Source of the DNA: DATGUP01 sp035301265
GTDB lineage: Bacteria > Bacillota > Bacilli > Bacillales > Amphibacillaceae
NCBI GenBank assembly: GCA_035301265.1
Contig: DATGUP010000005.1
Location: 33,722-97,721 of the forward strand
Direction of reading: 5' to 3'
Length of the DNA: 64,000 nt
Below the pieces are notes generated by a model. That model was not told the DNA's origin. It saw nothing but the letters and a program-made list of their open reading frames with translations, and searched no databases. How positions within the stretch are numbered: the stretch's first letter is position 1; every line of letters begins with the position of its first letter. Of this stretch, positions 52,833 through 61,269 are shown in pieces. Made by a program: the position numbers and the translations under genes.

Positions 52833-53294
52833 TCAGTCAAGCAACAGATAAATATCCATTCCCCCAACGTTGTCAAAAACAATCGGCACCTTAAGCGCCT
52901 GCTTATATCCGGACAAAGTTGTATCACCATGCATGAGCGTGGGAGATGTTATGTTAACACAGACCCCTTTATCAGCCATATTGGTGGACAAACCACCGGC
53001 GATCATATTGCCTAGCTCACCGCTAAACGAAAGCAGCATCTCGCTTTCCAGCGACGATCCAAACATTTGCTTTCCGATCGCACCGAACGTATGCAAATTT
53101 CCTGAAAAGACTAATTTTCCTTTTATATCACCGGTAAAGCCGATCAAAACACCGAATGTTAACCGAAAGTCCCGCTCTTGCAAATGAGGTTTTTTCGTCG
53201 TGAAATGGATCGGCACGACGTTTTTTAACGATGATAATGTACCATTTAACAGCGTTGTAACAGCCTGACTTCGGGCGTTTGTTGCTATATTCAA
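52833..53294 (-). CDS. cheX: CheY-P phosphatase CheX
   Basis: A 153-residue CheC/CheX/FliY-type phosphatase that removes phosphate from CheY-P. The single catalytic E-x-x-N is in FSGELGNM (E93, N96). The fold's conserved opening FGVLIGFTGDIKGKLVFSG is present. B. subtilis uses CheC and FliY and lacks CheX, so this resembles a CheX-type setup. The TTG start is 6 bases after GGAGAGG. First gene of the cluster, 19 bases after the terminator of a c-di-GMP riboswitch. Confidence 0.88.
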   Translation of the reverse strand: MNIATNARSQAVTTLLNGTLSSLKNVVPIHFTTKKPHLQERDFRLTFGVLIGFTGDIKGKLVFSGNLHTFGAIGKQMFGSSLESEMLLSFSGELGNMIAGGLSTNMADKGVCVNITSPTLMHGDTTLSGYKQALKVPIVFDNVGGMDIYLLLD

Positions 53295-53318
53295 TATGTA
53301 CCTCTCCTACTGAAAAAA

Positions 53319-53344
53319 GGCTATTCAAGGGGAGTTGAATAGCC
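53319..53344 (-). terminator. terminator of the c-di-GMP riboswitch leader
   Basis: GGCTATTCAA and TTGAATAGCC form a 10-bp stem followed by TTTTTT on the minus strand, just before cheX. Upstream TTGAATA next to the aptamer can pair with the TATTCAA of the 5' arm, giving a possible antiterminator. Confidence 0.85.
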
Positions 53345-53371
53345 AAAATGATTGTTAATATATTATTCAAT

Positions 53372-53470
53372 CTTTTGGCAGCCAGGCGATCATAGTGCTT
53401 TTGCACGTTAGACCCTTGAGCTTTGCGTCCTATCCTTTCGAATAGTTTGCCTTTATCAGTTATAGGTAGA
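53372..53470 (-). ncRNA. cyclic di-GMP-I (GEMM) riboswitch aptamer
   Basis: The minus strand reads AAAGGCAAACTATTCGAAAG, then GATAGGACGCAAAGC, then GGGTCTAA, a variable hairpin, and TATGATCGCCTGGCTGCC. These are the conserved blocks of GEMM-I: the GCAAAC core, the CGAAAG tetraloop, GACGCAAAGC, and the closing CUGGCUGCC. Ends are approximate. It precedes a terminator and the cheX-cheA-cheW-mcp-motAB-mcp cluster, so c-di-GMP should set transcription of all of these. Confidence 0.93.
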
Positions 53471-53491
53471 TTTATCCAGTACCTAAGGACT

Positions 53492-53520
53492 ATATTAACG
53501 TTGTTTTCTGCAATATTCAA
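53492..53520 (-). promoter_or_regulatory. promoter of the riboswitch-controlled che-mot operon
   Basis: Minus strand TTGAAT, 17-base spacer, TAATAT, about 30 bases before the aptamer. I saw no sigma-D (TAAA...GCCGATAT) element. The rest of the gap to 53760 has T-rich sequence and a direct repeat TTAGTGATC (near 53650 and 53670) but no gene. Confidence 0.5.
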
Positions 53521-53760
53521 CATGATTCTACATTTTTTTGTTTTTTTTATTTATCGTTTTTGCATTAAAACGCTCGATGACAACTATTGAAACTTGAAAT
53601 TTTTAAGAAACCAACTGATAATAATATGATTAAATCTTTAGTCCTATATTAGTGATCCAGCGCTCCAGTTAGTGATCGTGGCATAAAAGCACCGCATTGG
53701 ACGCTTTAAAAGCAGAAGCGTATCATTAAACACAAGATCGTGTAAAAGGAGGCCATCGAT

Positions 53761-54780
53761 TTGCTTGCAAAACATGCTAAAACATTGAAGAATATACCAT
53801 TGTCTGTTCTTGATCTGATTCCAATTACTGAGGGAAGCGGTCCAGCTGATGCGTTTCAAAACAGCGTTGATTTGGCCCGCCATGTAGAAAAATGGGGATA
53901 CAACCGCTACTGGCTCGCCGAACACCATAACATGCCCGGAATCGCCAGCTCTGCCACATCGGTCGTCATAGGACATATCGCTGGTGCGACACGTGAGATT
54001 CGCGTCGGCTCTGGCGGTGTCATGCTACCTAATCATGCACCACTCGTTATTGCTGAACAATTTGGCACATTGGAATCGCTATATCCTGGACGGATTGATT
54101 TAGGGCTCGGACGCGCCCCTGGAACCGATCAGGTCACGGCCTATGCCCTTAGACGAACGCTGAATACAACGCCTGAAGATTTTCCGATGATGGTGGAAGA
54201 ATTGGAAGCTTATTTTGCGGGGAAAGCACAAGTCCACGCTGTGCCAGGTGAAGGGCTCGATATCCCGATTTGGCTGCTTGGCTCGAGCAACTTCAGCGCC
54301 CAGCTTTCAGCACATAAAGGGTTGCCATTTTCCTTTGCCAGTCATTTCTCACCGAATAGTACTATGGAAGCATTGCAACTTTACCGTGAAAACTTTCAAC
54401 CATCGGATAAACTCACTAAACCTTATGCGATGCTTGGTGTTAATGTTATTGCAGCGGATACAGACGAAAAAGCGAAGTGGTTGGCGACTTCACAACACCA
54501 ACAAATGTTAAGTCTACGGCGCGGGCGACCAACAAAACTTCAACCGCCTGTCGACGATATCGATGAAGCCTGGTCCTCTGCGGAAAAAGCGATTGTGGAA
54601 CAGTCACTTCAGTCCAGTGCGACCATCATTGGCAGCCCGGATACCGTAAAGAAAAAACTCGAGGCATTTATTGAGGAAACTGCTGCCGATGAATTGATCA
54701 TTAATTCACAAATTTTTCACCACGAAGACCGGCTGCGCTCGTATGAAATTGTCGCTGAATTAATGGATGAACAAACATGA
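53761..54780 (+). CDS. LLM class flavin-dependent oxidoreductase (luciferase-like)
   Basis: A 339-residue TIM-barrel monooxygenase of the bacterial luciferase family, using FMNH2 supplied by a reductase. Family signs are the start LSVLDLIPITEGSGPADAF, RYWLAEHHNMPGIASSATSV and RIDLGLGRAPGTD. It belongs to the widespread MsnO8/YceB-type group whose substrates are unknown. The TTG start lies 8 bases after AAAGGAGG, which is decisive. No reductase gene is adjacent. Confidence 0.88.
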   Translation: MLAKHAKTLKNIPLSVLDLIPITEGSGPADAFQNSVDLARHVEKWGYNRYWLAEHHNMPGIASSATSVVIGHIAGATREIRVGSGGVMLPNHAPLVIAEQFGTLESLYPGRIDLGLGRAPGTDQVTAYALRRTLNTTPEDFPMMVEELEAYFAGKAQVHAVPGEGLDIPIWLLGSSNFSAQLSAHKGLPFSFASHFSPNSTMEALQLYRENFQPSDKLTKPYAMLGVNVIAADTDEKAKWLATSQHQQMLSLRRGRPTKLQPPVDDIDEAWSSAEKAIVEQSLQSSATIIGSPDTVKKKLEAFIEETAADELIINSQIFHHEDRLRSYEIVAELMDEQT

Positions 54781-54790
54781 TCGACTTAGG

Positions 54791-54814
54791 AAAATCGGCA
54801 ACAATGCCGATTTT
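54791..54814 (+). terminator. intrinsic terminator of the LLM oxidoreductase gene
   Basis: AAAATCGGCA and TGCCGATTTT form a perfect 10-bp stem with a 4-base loop; the T-run is part of the stem. Confidence 0.8.
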
Positions 54815-54944
54815 CCATTCGTCTAAAGTCGGTGACACGATCGAACGGAACGGGGCTAAACTTCGAAGGGAAATTGAGACGACAAAAGTCGACATGGGCC
54901 AATCGACATAACGATTATCATCGCCATTGCCTCATGATGAATGT

Positions 54945-56093
54945 TTATCGTCTATAAGCGGCATCGTTATATTCGCTTGCTGCATTCCAAGCCAAGTATT
55001 GGGTAATACCCAATTCGTTTAAAGCTTTAATTTGCTTGCGAACATCTTTTGCTGTATAGTTACGTCCAAAATCGAAATCTTGAATCCACGGCCGAATGAT
55101 CGCTGGATTTTTGCCTTTTTTCTTTAACGTTTCATTCCGCTCACGCGCATCTTGAATAGCATGCTTCATCACATCGTACGGATGATCATCTGGATGATCG
55201 ATGCCATATGAACCTTCGGCATAATGCGATGGATAAGCCATTGGGGAAATGTAATCGACATAAGATGCGATCTCTTCCCATTTCTGGCCAATGCCCATAT
55301 CATCCCTTGCAGTTGTAACAAGTCCAAACACATCTGCTGACAATTGGACAGAATAGGCATCCAACCGTTTATGAGCATGCTGGAGAAAAGCAATAACATT
55401 GTCAGATTTAGATTGGCCCGATGGATTGTCAAAGGCTACTTCTTGATCGACTTGAGCCGCATTGTCAGGAAAACGAATGTAGTCATATTGGATTTCGTCA
55501 AAACCAAACGCCGCTACCTCTTCAGAAATATCAAACATATATTCCCAGACCTCTCTTTTGTATGGATCTATCCATTTAACATTCTGATCATCCTGCCAAA
55601 TACGACCATCTTTTTTCTTAATAGCGAAATCGCTCTTTTGTTCAGCTAATAGAGGATCTTTAAAAACAACTATACGCGCGATCGTATAAATCCCCTCTTT
55701 TTTCAGACGGTTAACGAGATTTTGCATATCGTGTACCGTCGGCTCCTGATCTGCGCCGATTGACGTTGCTGTTTTTGAATTGGAGTTATATGTCAGCTTG
55801 CCAAAATCATCTTTAACATCCATTACCACAGCATTTAATTCAGTCGATTTCACAAGGTCGATATACTCCTCAAAGTTTTCTTCTTTTAACGCAGTGCGAT
55901 TGAGGTAAATGCCCCGGACATCTATGTTGCTTTCATTTGTATGACTTCGCTTTGTTGAATCGGCGCTGCTCTTTTTGCTATGCCATAAGAGTTTGGGCCC
56001 ATCCATTATCTCTAATTTAAAATTCGTACTCACTAGTACTAAAAGCAATGCTATCATAACAGATAAAAAAATACGTTTTCCGTTTAACATCAT
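54945..56093 (-). CDS. putative glycoside hydrolase, DUF4015 family (exported)
   Basis: A 382-residue protein with an N-terminal membrane anchor or signal (about 7-25) and a linker, then a TIM-barrel DUF4015 domain from about 60. Characteristic are VRGIYLNRTAL, LNAVVMDVKDDFGKLTY, FDEIQYDYIRFPD and YVDYISPMAYPSHYAEGSYG, which place acidic residues at strand ends as in glycosidases. Substrate unknown, perhaps cell-wall or exopolysaccharide. The ATG after AGGTGGGAG was chosen over the GTG three codons before it. Confidence 0.82.
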   Translation of the reverse strand: MMLNGKRIFLSVMIALLLVLVSTNFKLEIMDGPKLLWHSKKSSADSTKRSHTNESNIDVRGIYLNRTALKEENFEEYIDLVKSTELNAVVMDVKDDFGKLTYNSNSKTATSIGADQEPTVHDMQNLVNRLKKEGIYTIARIVVFKDPLLAEQKSDFAIKKKDGRIWQDDQNVKWIDPYKREVWEYMFDISEEVAAFGFDEIQYDYIRFPDNAAQVDQEVAFDNPSGQSKSDNVIAFLQHAHKRLDAYSVQLSADVFGLVTTARDDMGIGQKWEEIASYVDYISPMAYPSHYAEGSYGIDHPDDHPYDVMKHAIQDARERNETLKKKGKNPAIIRPWIQDFDFGRNYTAKDVRKQIKALNELGITQYLAWNAASEYNDAAYRR

Positions 56094-56159
56094 GGCTCCC
56101 ACCTCTATGTTTACGGTGGGCGATTATTCGCTTTCTTATACACTAAAATATGCAAGCCT

Positions 56160-56642
56160 TTACGAATTGGATGAAAACGTTTTGGGCATAACAACTGCGA
56201 CTACATCGCCTTTAGCACAGCAAACACCTTCAGCCATTACTTCTGTCTGCACCTTCCATTTTTTTGCATGCATCTCCTCGACCGTTCCGATCGCTTTTAG
56301 CGGTACGCCAAGCGGTGTCGGTTTAATAAAATCAACGGCAAGCGACGCTGTTACAAAACGCGGTGCCTCAATCCCATCGCCAGGTTCATAACCATTTTTA
56401 CGGTGCAGCGCAAGCGACGCAGATCCTGTACTATGACAGTCGATGAGCGATGCTAAAAGGCCCCCATAAACAAACCCTGGTACCGCCATATGTTCGGGAA
56501 GGGGTGTGTAGACGGTCACCGTTTTTTCACCAGCCCAACTCGTTCGTAAATGCAATCCGTTTTTATTCAACCGTCCGCAACCATAACACCAAGCATAATC
56601 ATCGGCATAATCGTCTTGGATGGCATAAGTCCTTTTTGCCAT
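56160..56642 (-). CDS. PaaI-like hotdog-fold thioesterase
   Basis: A 160-residue protein with a C-x-G-C-G motif (WCYGCGRLNKNGLHL at 18-32) at the N-terminus and the hotdog domain after it (VPGFVYGGLLASLIDCHS contains the usual catalytic Gly-Gly-x-Asp-like turn). It likely hydrolyses an acyl-CoA thioester. The ATG follows GGGGGA. It lies 66 bases upstream of the DUF4015 gene on the same strand, which may make them co-transcribed by chance. Confidence 0.82.
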   Translation of the reverse strand: MAKRTYAIQDDYADDYAWCYGCGRLNKNGLHLRTSWAGEKTVTVYTPLPEHMAVPGFVYGGLLASLIDCHSTGSASLALHRKNGYEPGDGIEAPRFVTASLAVDFIKPTPLGVPLKAIGTVEEMHAKKWKVQTEVMAEGVCCAKGDVVAVVMPKTFSSNS

Positions 56643-56796
56643 ACATCAGATCCCCCTTTTTTATTCCAGTATACCATGAAGAAGTTAACAATTTTACAGT
56701 ATTACTAAATATTCGACACCCCTAGTTTTTAAAGCGCTTTTTTGATACGCTTAGGAAGGACGAACATGTAAACGTCAACATGATGGAGGTTATGGG

Positions 56797-57855
56797 ATGC
56801 GACATGTCGTTATTCTAGGCGGGGGGTATGGGGGTATCGCCGCGCTCGGTTTACTGGAGAAAAATTTACCCGACGATGTAGAAGTGACACTCATCGATAA
56901 AAACCCATATCACTCCCTAAAAACAGAATTTTATACAATTGCTGCTGGAACAGCTGCTGAAAGAGATGTACGCATGGATTTTCCCGATGATGAGCGAATG
57001 CAGTATATATTTGCAGAAGTGAATCACATAGATACAGAAAACCAGCAAATATTTTTTGCCGATACGGAACAAGTCATCTCTTATGATTATTTAGTGTTCG
57101 GCCTTGGCTGTGAAGACAATTACCACGGTGTGAAAGGGGCGGCGGAATTCACAGAAAGTGTCCAGTCCTTTTCTAAAGCGCGTCATACCGGCATGTCAGT
57201 CTGCAACTTAAAAGCATACGGTAAAGTAACTGTCGTTGGGGCAGGGTTAAGCGGTATTGAAGTAGCATCTGAAATTAGGGAGAGCCGGTCCGATTTAAAC
57301 ATTCGCCTCCTGGATCGAGGTGGATCGGTTTTGAGAGCGTTTGATCCGCGAATTCGCGCCCACGTCTCCGAATGGTTTTTAAAAAACGATGTGGAAGTAT
57401 TGCACCATGCCAACGTAGAATATGTCGAAAAAGATGGTGTCTGCAACAACGGGATTTGCTACGTCAATGACGTTACTATATGGACGGCCGGTGTCCAACC
57501 GCATCATCTAGCGCGAGCACTGCCTTTTAAAAAAGATGAGCAAGGCAAAATCAAAGTAAATGCCTATCACCAAGTCCCAGAAGCCCCGAATGTCTACGTG
57601 GTCGGTGACTGTGCATCATCCAACCATTCCCCAAGCGCCCAATTGGCAAAACAACAAGGTGAGCAAGTCGCTGATGTACTGCAAGCCGTTCTCAATGGCA
57701 AAGAACCGAAACAGCCGAAAGAGATTAAGTTAAAAGGTACGCTCGGATCACTCGGAAAATCCGATGGTTTTGGAAACATGTTTCAACAACCATTGACTGG
57801 GCTTTTACCACGTTTAGCCAAATCCGGTGTGTTATGGTTACATAAACGACATTGA
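56797..57855 (+). CDS. yutJ: NADH dehydrogenase-like FAD/NAD(P)-dependent oxidoreductase (YutJ)
   Basis: A 352-residue flavoprotein of the NDH-2-like pyridine nucleotide-disulfide oxidoreductase fold. The FAD-binding GGGYGGIAA is at 8-16, the NAD-binding VVGAGLSGIEVASE at about 144-157, and the second FAD motif VYVVGDCASS at about 266-275. It matches B. subtilis YutJ closely (NPYHSLKTEFYTIAAGTA, GLGCEDNYHGVKGA, SAQLAKQQ). It lacks the C-terminal membrane helix of full NDH-2 enzymes, and its electron acceptor is unknown. The ATG follows GGAGGTTATGGG. Confidence 0.92.
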   Translation: MRHVVILGGGYGGIAALGLLEKNLPDDVEVTLIDKNPYHSLKTEFYTIAAGTAAERDVRMDFPDDERMQYIFAEVNHIDTENQQIFFADTEQVISYDYLVFGLGCEDNYHGVKGAAEFTESVQSFSKARHTGMSVCNLKAYGKVTVVGAGLSGIEVASEIRESRSDLNIRLLDRGGSVLRAFDPRIRAHVSEWFLKNDVEVLHHANVEYVEKDGVCNNGICYVNDVTIWTAGVQPHHLARALPFKKDEQGKIKVNAYHQVPEAPNVYVVGDCASSNHSPSAQLAKQQGEQVADVLQAVLNGKEPKQPKEIKLKGTLGSLGKSDGFGNMFQQPLTGLLPRLAKSGVLWLHKRH

Positions 57856-57857
57856 AC

Positions 57858-57877
57858 ACCAGCTCCTTTCAGCTGGT
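57858..57877 (+). terminator. intrinsic terminator of yutJ
   Basis: ACCAGCT and AGCTGGT pair, followed by ATTTTTTT on the plus strand, directly after the yutJ stop. Confidence 0.8.
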
Positions 57878-57950
57878 ATTTTTTTATGACGCATTTTTTT
57901 GCATGAACAGACAAAACTAATGGTGAAAATATAAAAGGAGGATAGAAACG

Positions 57951-58388
57951 TTGACACTGATGCCTTATGACCCATTTAAGCAAATGGCTAACATCCGCAA
58001 GGAATTCGACAATCTCTTTTCCGATTACCCGTCTTTTTTTCATACGGCGCAAAATTGGGGCATGATTCGTGCTGATGTGCATGAAACATCGGATGAAATC
58101 ATTGTATCGTGCGACATCCCTGGGCTGGAAAGTAAAGAAGATGTTGATATTGACATTGACCACGATACGCTGAATGTCAGCGGCTCAATCAAGAAGACAA
58201 ATGAAGTCAATGATGAAAATATGCATCGGAAGGAACGGTTTACCGGCCGCTTTCATCGATCCATCACCCTTCCTAGCCCGGTATCACATGATGGGGTTAA
58301 GGCAACCTATAAAAATGGCGTGCTGGAAGTGCGCATGCCTAAGGTAACGACCGATGAACGGAAAAAAATCAACGTCGAATTTCATTGA
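57951..58388 (+). CDS. Hsp20/alpha-crystallin family small heat shock protein
   Basis: A 145-residue holdase chaperone. The alpha-crystallin domain covers about 40-135 (IRADVHETSDEIIVSCDIPGL, RFHRSITLP, and the A-x-x-x-N-G-V-L of ATYKNGVLEV), with a phenylalanine-rich N-terminus and a short tail. The I-x-I/V motif at the end (KINVEF) aids oligomer formation. The TTG start is 9 bases after AAAGGAGG. It is not in an operon with dnaK or groEL; no CIRCE element was seen upstream. Confidence 0.9.
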   Translation: MTLMPYDPFKQMANIRKEFDNLFSDYPSFFHTAQNWGMIRADVHETSDEIIVSCDIPGLESKEDVDIDIDHDTLNVSGSIKKTNEVNDENMHRKERFTGRFHRSITLPSPVSHDGVKATYKNGVLEVRMPKVTTDERKKINVEFH

Positions 58389-58400
58389 TTCACACAAAAA

Positions 58401-58427
58401 ATGTGCCGGACCCATCCGCCGGCACAT
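58401..58427 (-). terminator. intrinsic terminator between hsp20 and DUF819 gene
   Basis: ATGTGCCGG and CCGGCACAT form a 9-bp stem, followed on the minus strand by TTTTTTG. It ends the DUF819 transcript; on the plus strand it lacks a T-run. Confidence 0.8.
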
Positions 58428-58462
58428 CCGAAAATCATTACCGTTTTATGCATCGGCGGCCG

Positions 58463-59677
58463 CTACGAGAGTAAATAATACACCATCGTTCCTAAATAGT
58501 TACCAATCACATACCCTAATGTACCAACAAGCATGACGGGAACGATTAACTTAGTCCAACCTTTAGCAATCGCAAATGCTGCCGCTGTTGTCGGCCCACC
58601 GATATTGGCGTTACTGGCAATGATCATTTCCTCTAGGCTAAATTTGAATGCTTTTCCGACAGAAAATGTCACAAGCATATTGCACAAAACCATAATACCT
58701 AAAAAGACTAATAGAATCGGAGCGTTTTTGATAAGCAATGGCAACGATGCTGGAACACCAATCACGACAAAGAAAATGTAGATGAGAAACGTTCCGATTT
58801 CTTGCGATCCGTTTATCTGTTCAAAAAAGCGATTAAAAACAGTCACCGCGACTACTGTCACTGTCGTCAACATAAGGTACTCATCGCCAAACAACCCGCT
58901 CAACAAATTGAAAAAGAAACCAACATCCTCACCCGAAGGTATCACCCCGCCAACGATATCTGCTAATTTGAATGAAACGGCAACGAGTACAAAAGCACTC
59001 CCTGAGGCGAAAGCAATGTCGCGCAGCGAGATATCCTTTCGCTTCCAATAAGCCGAAGCTGTACTTTCCTCTGTCGATCCGCGGGTCTTTTCCAATTCAT
59101 CTATATACGGCGTTCGATAATATTTGCGAAAAAAAGCAAATGTCGGCATAACAATCAATACAAAAAAATATAAAGCCATCAACAAATTATCAGCAACGAT
59201 TGCCGAGGCAGTTAATTCACCCGGTACATTGAACTTGGTCGATAATGCCGCCAAGTTGACGCTTCCTCCCGTATATGATCCCGTCTCCATTCCGGCAATT
59301 TCGCGAGCACTAGGGACAGCATGCTGTAGTGTAAAAAAAGCAATGAAAGCGCCGGCGATTGTTCCGATTGAGCTAATTAAAAAAATTACGAGCATCTTTC
59401 CACTTTCGTTCCAAATTTTTCGCAAATTTGCCTGAAATAATAATAGCGGAATAGCAAGAGGGATGACATAATCCCATACCGCATCATAGGCCGGTGCATC
59501 ACTTGGAATAACGTTCAAATTGACCATCATCATAGCCCCGACTAACGCTATGACGGCACCGGTTACTTTGGAAGCCCATTGATAACGTTGTTCCAAATAA
59601 ATGCTGACGGCTGCCCATCCAGCCATAAATCCCCATAAAAGCCATGTGTCATCCGGTTTAATTAAACTTGTATCCAT
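58463..59677 (-). CDS. DUF819 family membrane protein (copy 1)
   Basis: A 404-residue protein with about ten helices, resembling B. subtilis YjcL. Landmarks are PLAIPLLLFQANLRKI and ETGSYTGGSVNLAALS, with the glycine-rich ASNANIGGPTTAAAFAIAKGW near the end. The fold resembles secondary carriers, and the function is unproven. The ATG follows GGAGGGG. A second, more distant copy lies at 61270-62475 and a TraB-like gene between them. Confidence 0.85.
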   Translation of the reverse strand: MDTSLIKPDDTWLLWGFMAGWAAVSIYLEQRYQWASKVTGAVIALVGAMMMVNLNVIPSDAPAYDAVWDYVIPLAIPLLLFQANLRKIWNESGKMLVIFLISSIGTIAGAFIAFFTLQHAVPSAREIAGMETGSYTGGSVNLAALSTKFNVPGELTASAIVADNLLMALYFFVLIVMPTFAFFRKYYRTPYIDELEKTRGSTEESTASAYWKRKDISLRDIAFASGSAFVLVAVSFKLADIVGGVIPSGEDVGFFFNLLSGLFGDEYLMLTTVTVVAVTVFNRFFEQINGSQEIGTFLIYIFFVVIGVPASLPLLIKNAPILLVFLGIMVLCNMLVTFSVGKAFKFSLEEMIIASNANIGGPTTAAAFAIAKGWTKLIVPVMLVGTLGYVIGNYLGTMVYYLLS

Positions 59678-59748
59678 ATATATGCCCCTCCTTGAAGTTT
59701 ACCGGAGCTCTGTTTTATGATATAAGTCTGATTGCTCGAGTAGTATGT

Positions 59749-60918
59749 TCATCTCAAGTGTTCGAAAAACAACCTGACGACATCAAGACCGCCAATAAAT
59801 GTGCCGAGCGAACTGCCCAGATTGGCTAGGACAACGATGAGTAAAATACGCGTCACTTTGTTTTGCCAAAACCCTTTTAAACTGTGCATATCATCGGCTA
59901 GATTTTCAAAGTCGGCCACCACCGGCTTCTGAATGATAGCTTGAACAATTCCTGCAAACCAGCCGGCTGCCATAAGCGGATTCAGCGAAGTTATCGGCGC
60001 TGCTACAAATGCCGTTAAAATAGCGAGCGGATGCCCTAATGCTATTGCCGCACCGAGGGCCGAAAATGAACCGTTCCAAAGCACCCAGCTCATCGTCTGC
60101 TGCCACCCAACTGCCGGATTAGCGATAAAACTATAAACAATGAGTGACACAATCACAAGCGGAATCGTCCAACCGATCAGCTTCGGTACTTTTGACTTGG
60201 GTGGTCGCTGAGACAAACGTTGCACATCATGGTCATGATTGATTTGCTTTTGAATTCCTGGCACATGAGCGGCACCGACAACAGCTACGATCTTATCACC
60301 CGGTGCCTCCTTGATTTTTTGAGACAAATATTGATCGCGTTCATCGATCAACGGTGTTTTCAACTTGGGAAAACTTGCCGAAAACTCCTGAAGAATCGCA
60401 TCAAGCATATCCTGCGATTTCATTTTTTCCAACTCGGCTTCGGAAATCGCTTCATCCACAAAAATGCTGCCGACAACTTGCATAAGCAGTTTGACTTTAC
60501 CCATAACACCGACATTCCGCCAAATTCGCGCAAATGTGATTTGAATGTCGCGATCGGCCAAAACAAGCTCTGCCCCGATATCGCGTGCCGATTCTATCCC
60601 TTGGATCATCTCCTCTCCTGGACGAATGCCGAATTGCTTAGCCATTCGCTTTTGAAAAGAAGAAACGACAAGATTCACTAAAAGCAATATCGCCTTTCGC
60701 TCTTTAATGACTTTGAAAATGTCCATTTCTTGCCACTTCGTCTTTTCCACAATCGATTGATAACGCTGTTGATCCAGTTCAACGCAAACCGTATCCGGCT
60801 GCTCGCCTTCGATAACATCCTTGACCTGAGCGGCGCTATGTTTGGAAACGTGCGCTGTCCCGATCAAAACAATTTCTTTATTATATAAATACAAACGTGT
60901 TATATTTTCTTCTGACAT
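59749..60918 (-). CDS. TraB/PrgY family membrane protein
   Basis: A 389-residue protein whose N-terminal 230 residues form the TraB (TIKI-like) domain with IGTAHVSKHSAAQVKDVI, the metal-binding G-T-A-H-V, and AVVGAAHVPGI, the second H-containing motif. About four to five helices follow. Enterococcal PrgY and TraB dampen peptide pheromone activity, and animal TIKI relatives are metalloproteases, so a role in limiting an exported peptide is possible but not shown. The ATG follows GAAAGGTCG; an upstream in-frame extension is not homologous. Confidence 0.85.
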   Translation of the reverse strand: MSEENITRLYLYNKEIVLIGTAHVSKHSAAQVKDVIEGEQPDTVCVELDQQRYQSIVEKTKWQEMDIFKVIKERKAILLLVNLVVSSFQKRMAKQFGIRPGEEMIQGIESARDIGAELVLADRDIQITFARIWRNVGVMGKVKLLMQVVGSIFVDEAISEAELEKMKSQDMLDAILQEFSASFPKLKTPLIDERDQYLSQKIKEAPGDKIVAVVGAAHVPGIQKQINHDHDVQRLSQRPPKSKVPKLIGWTIPLVIVSLIVYSFIANPAVGWQQTMSWVLWNGSFSALGAAIALGHPLAILTAFVAAPITSLNPLMAAGWFAGIVQAIIQKPVVADFENLADDMHSLKGFWQNKVTRILLIVVLANLGSSLGTFIGGLDVVRLFFEHLR

Positions 60919-61269
60919 AACGACCTTTCCTTTCTCACAACTCACCTGCTTGATGAACCTTCTGTTAAAACAAACAAAGGCCTGGCGCAAAACCAGGCGG
61001 CCCGTTTTATACCTTCCATTGCGGCAAGGTTTATATCCGAATAACCTTGGATGAAATCCATTCTCAATAAGGTGATAGTGAAAATAAAAGCAGCCTTCCG
61101 GTGGCCGATTATCTCGTCGTTCGACCTCATTTATTTATATCAAAAAATACGTTTTCAATACGTCCACAAAATCATCAATTCAATTTATCTTATCTCATTT
61201 TACCATGGCTGTGGAAAATGTCTAGACAATTTTGGCAACACGTTTCATTTTTCTGCCAAGCTAAAAAGC
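60919..61269. other. gap between TraB-like gene and DUF819 copy 2
   Basis: About 350 bases with a terminator and the presumed promoter of the TraB-like gene. No open frame with a ribosome binding site was found. Confidence 0.4.
60980..60998 (-). terminator. probable terminator of DUF819 copy 2
   Basis: GCCTGG and CCAGGC pair, followed on the minus strand by CTTTGTTTGTTT. It lies well beyond the stop of the DUF819 gene. Confidence 0.6.

Noticed and set aside
53128..53523. 131-codon minus-strand frame upstream of and overlapping cheX
   Set aside because: It spans the c-di-GMP aptamer and terminator and reads cheX in the wrong frame; the RNA structure explains the region.
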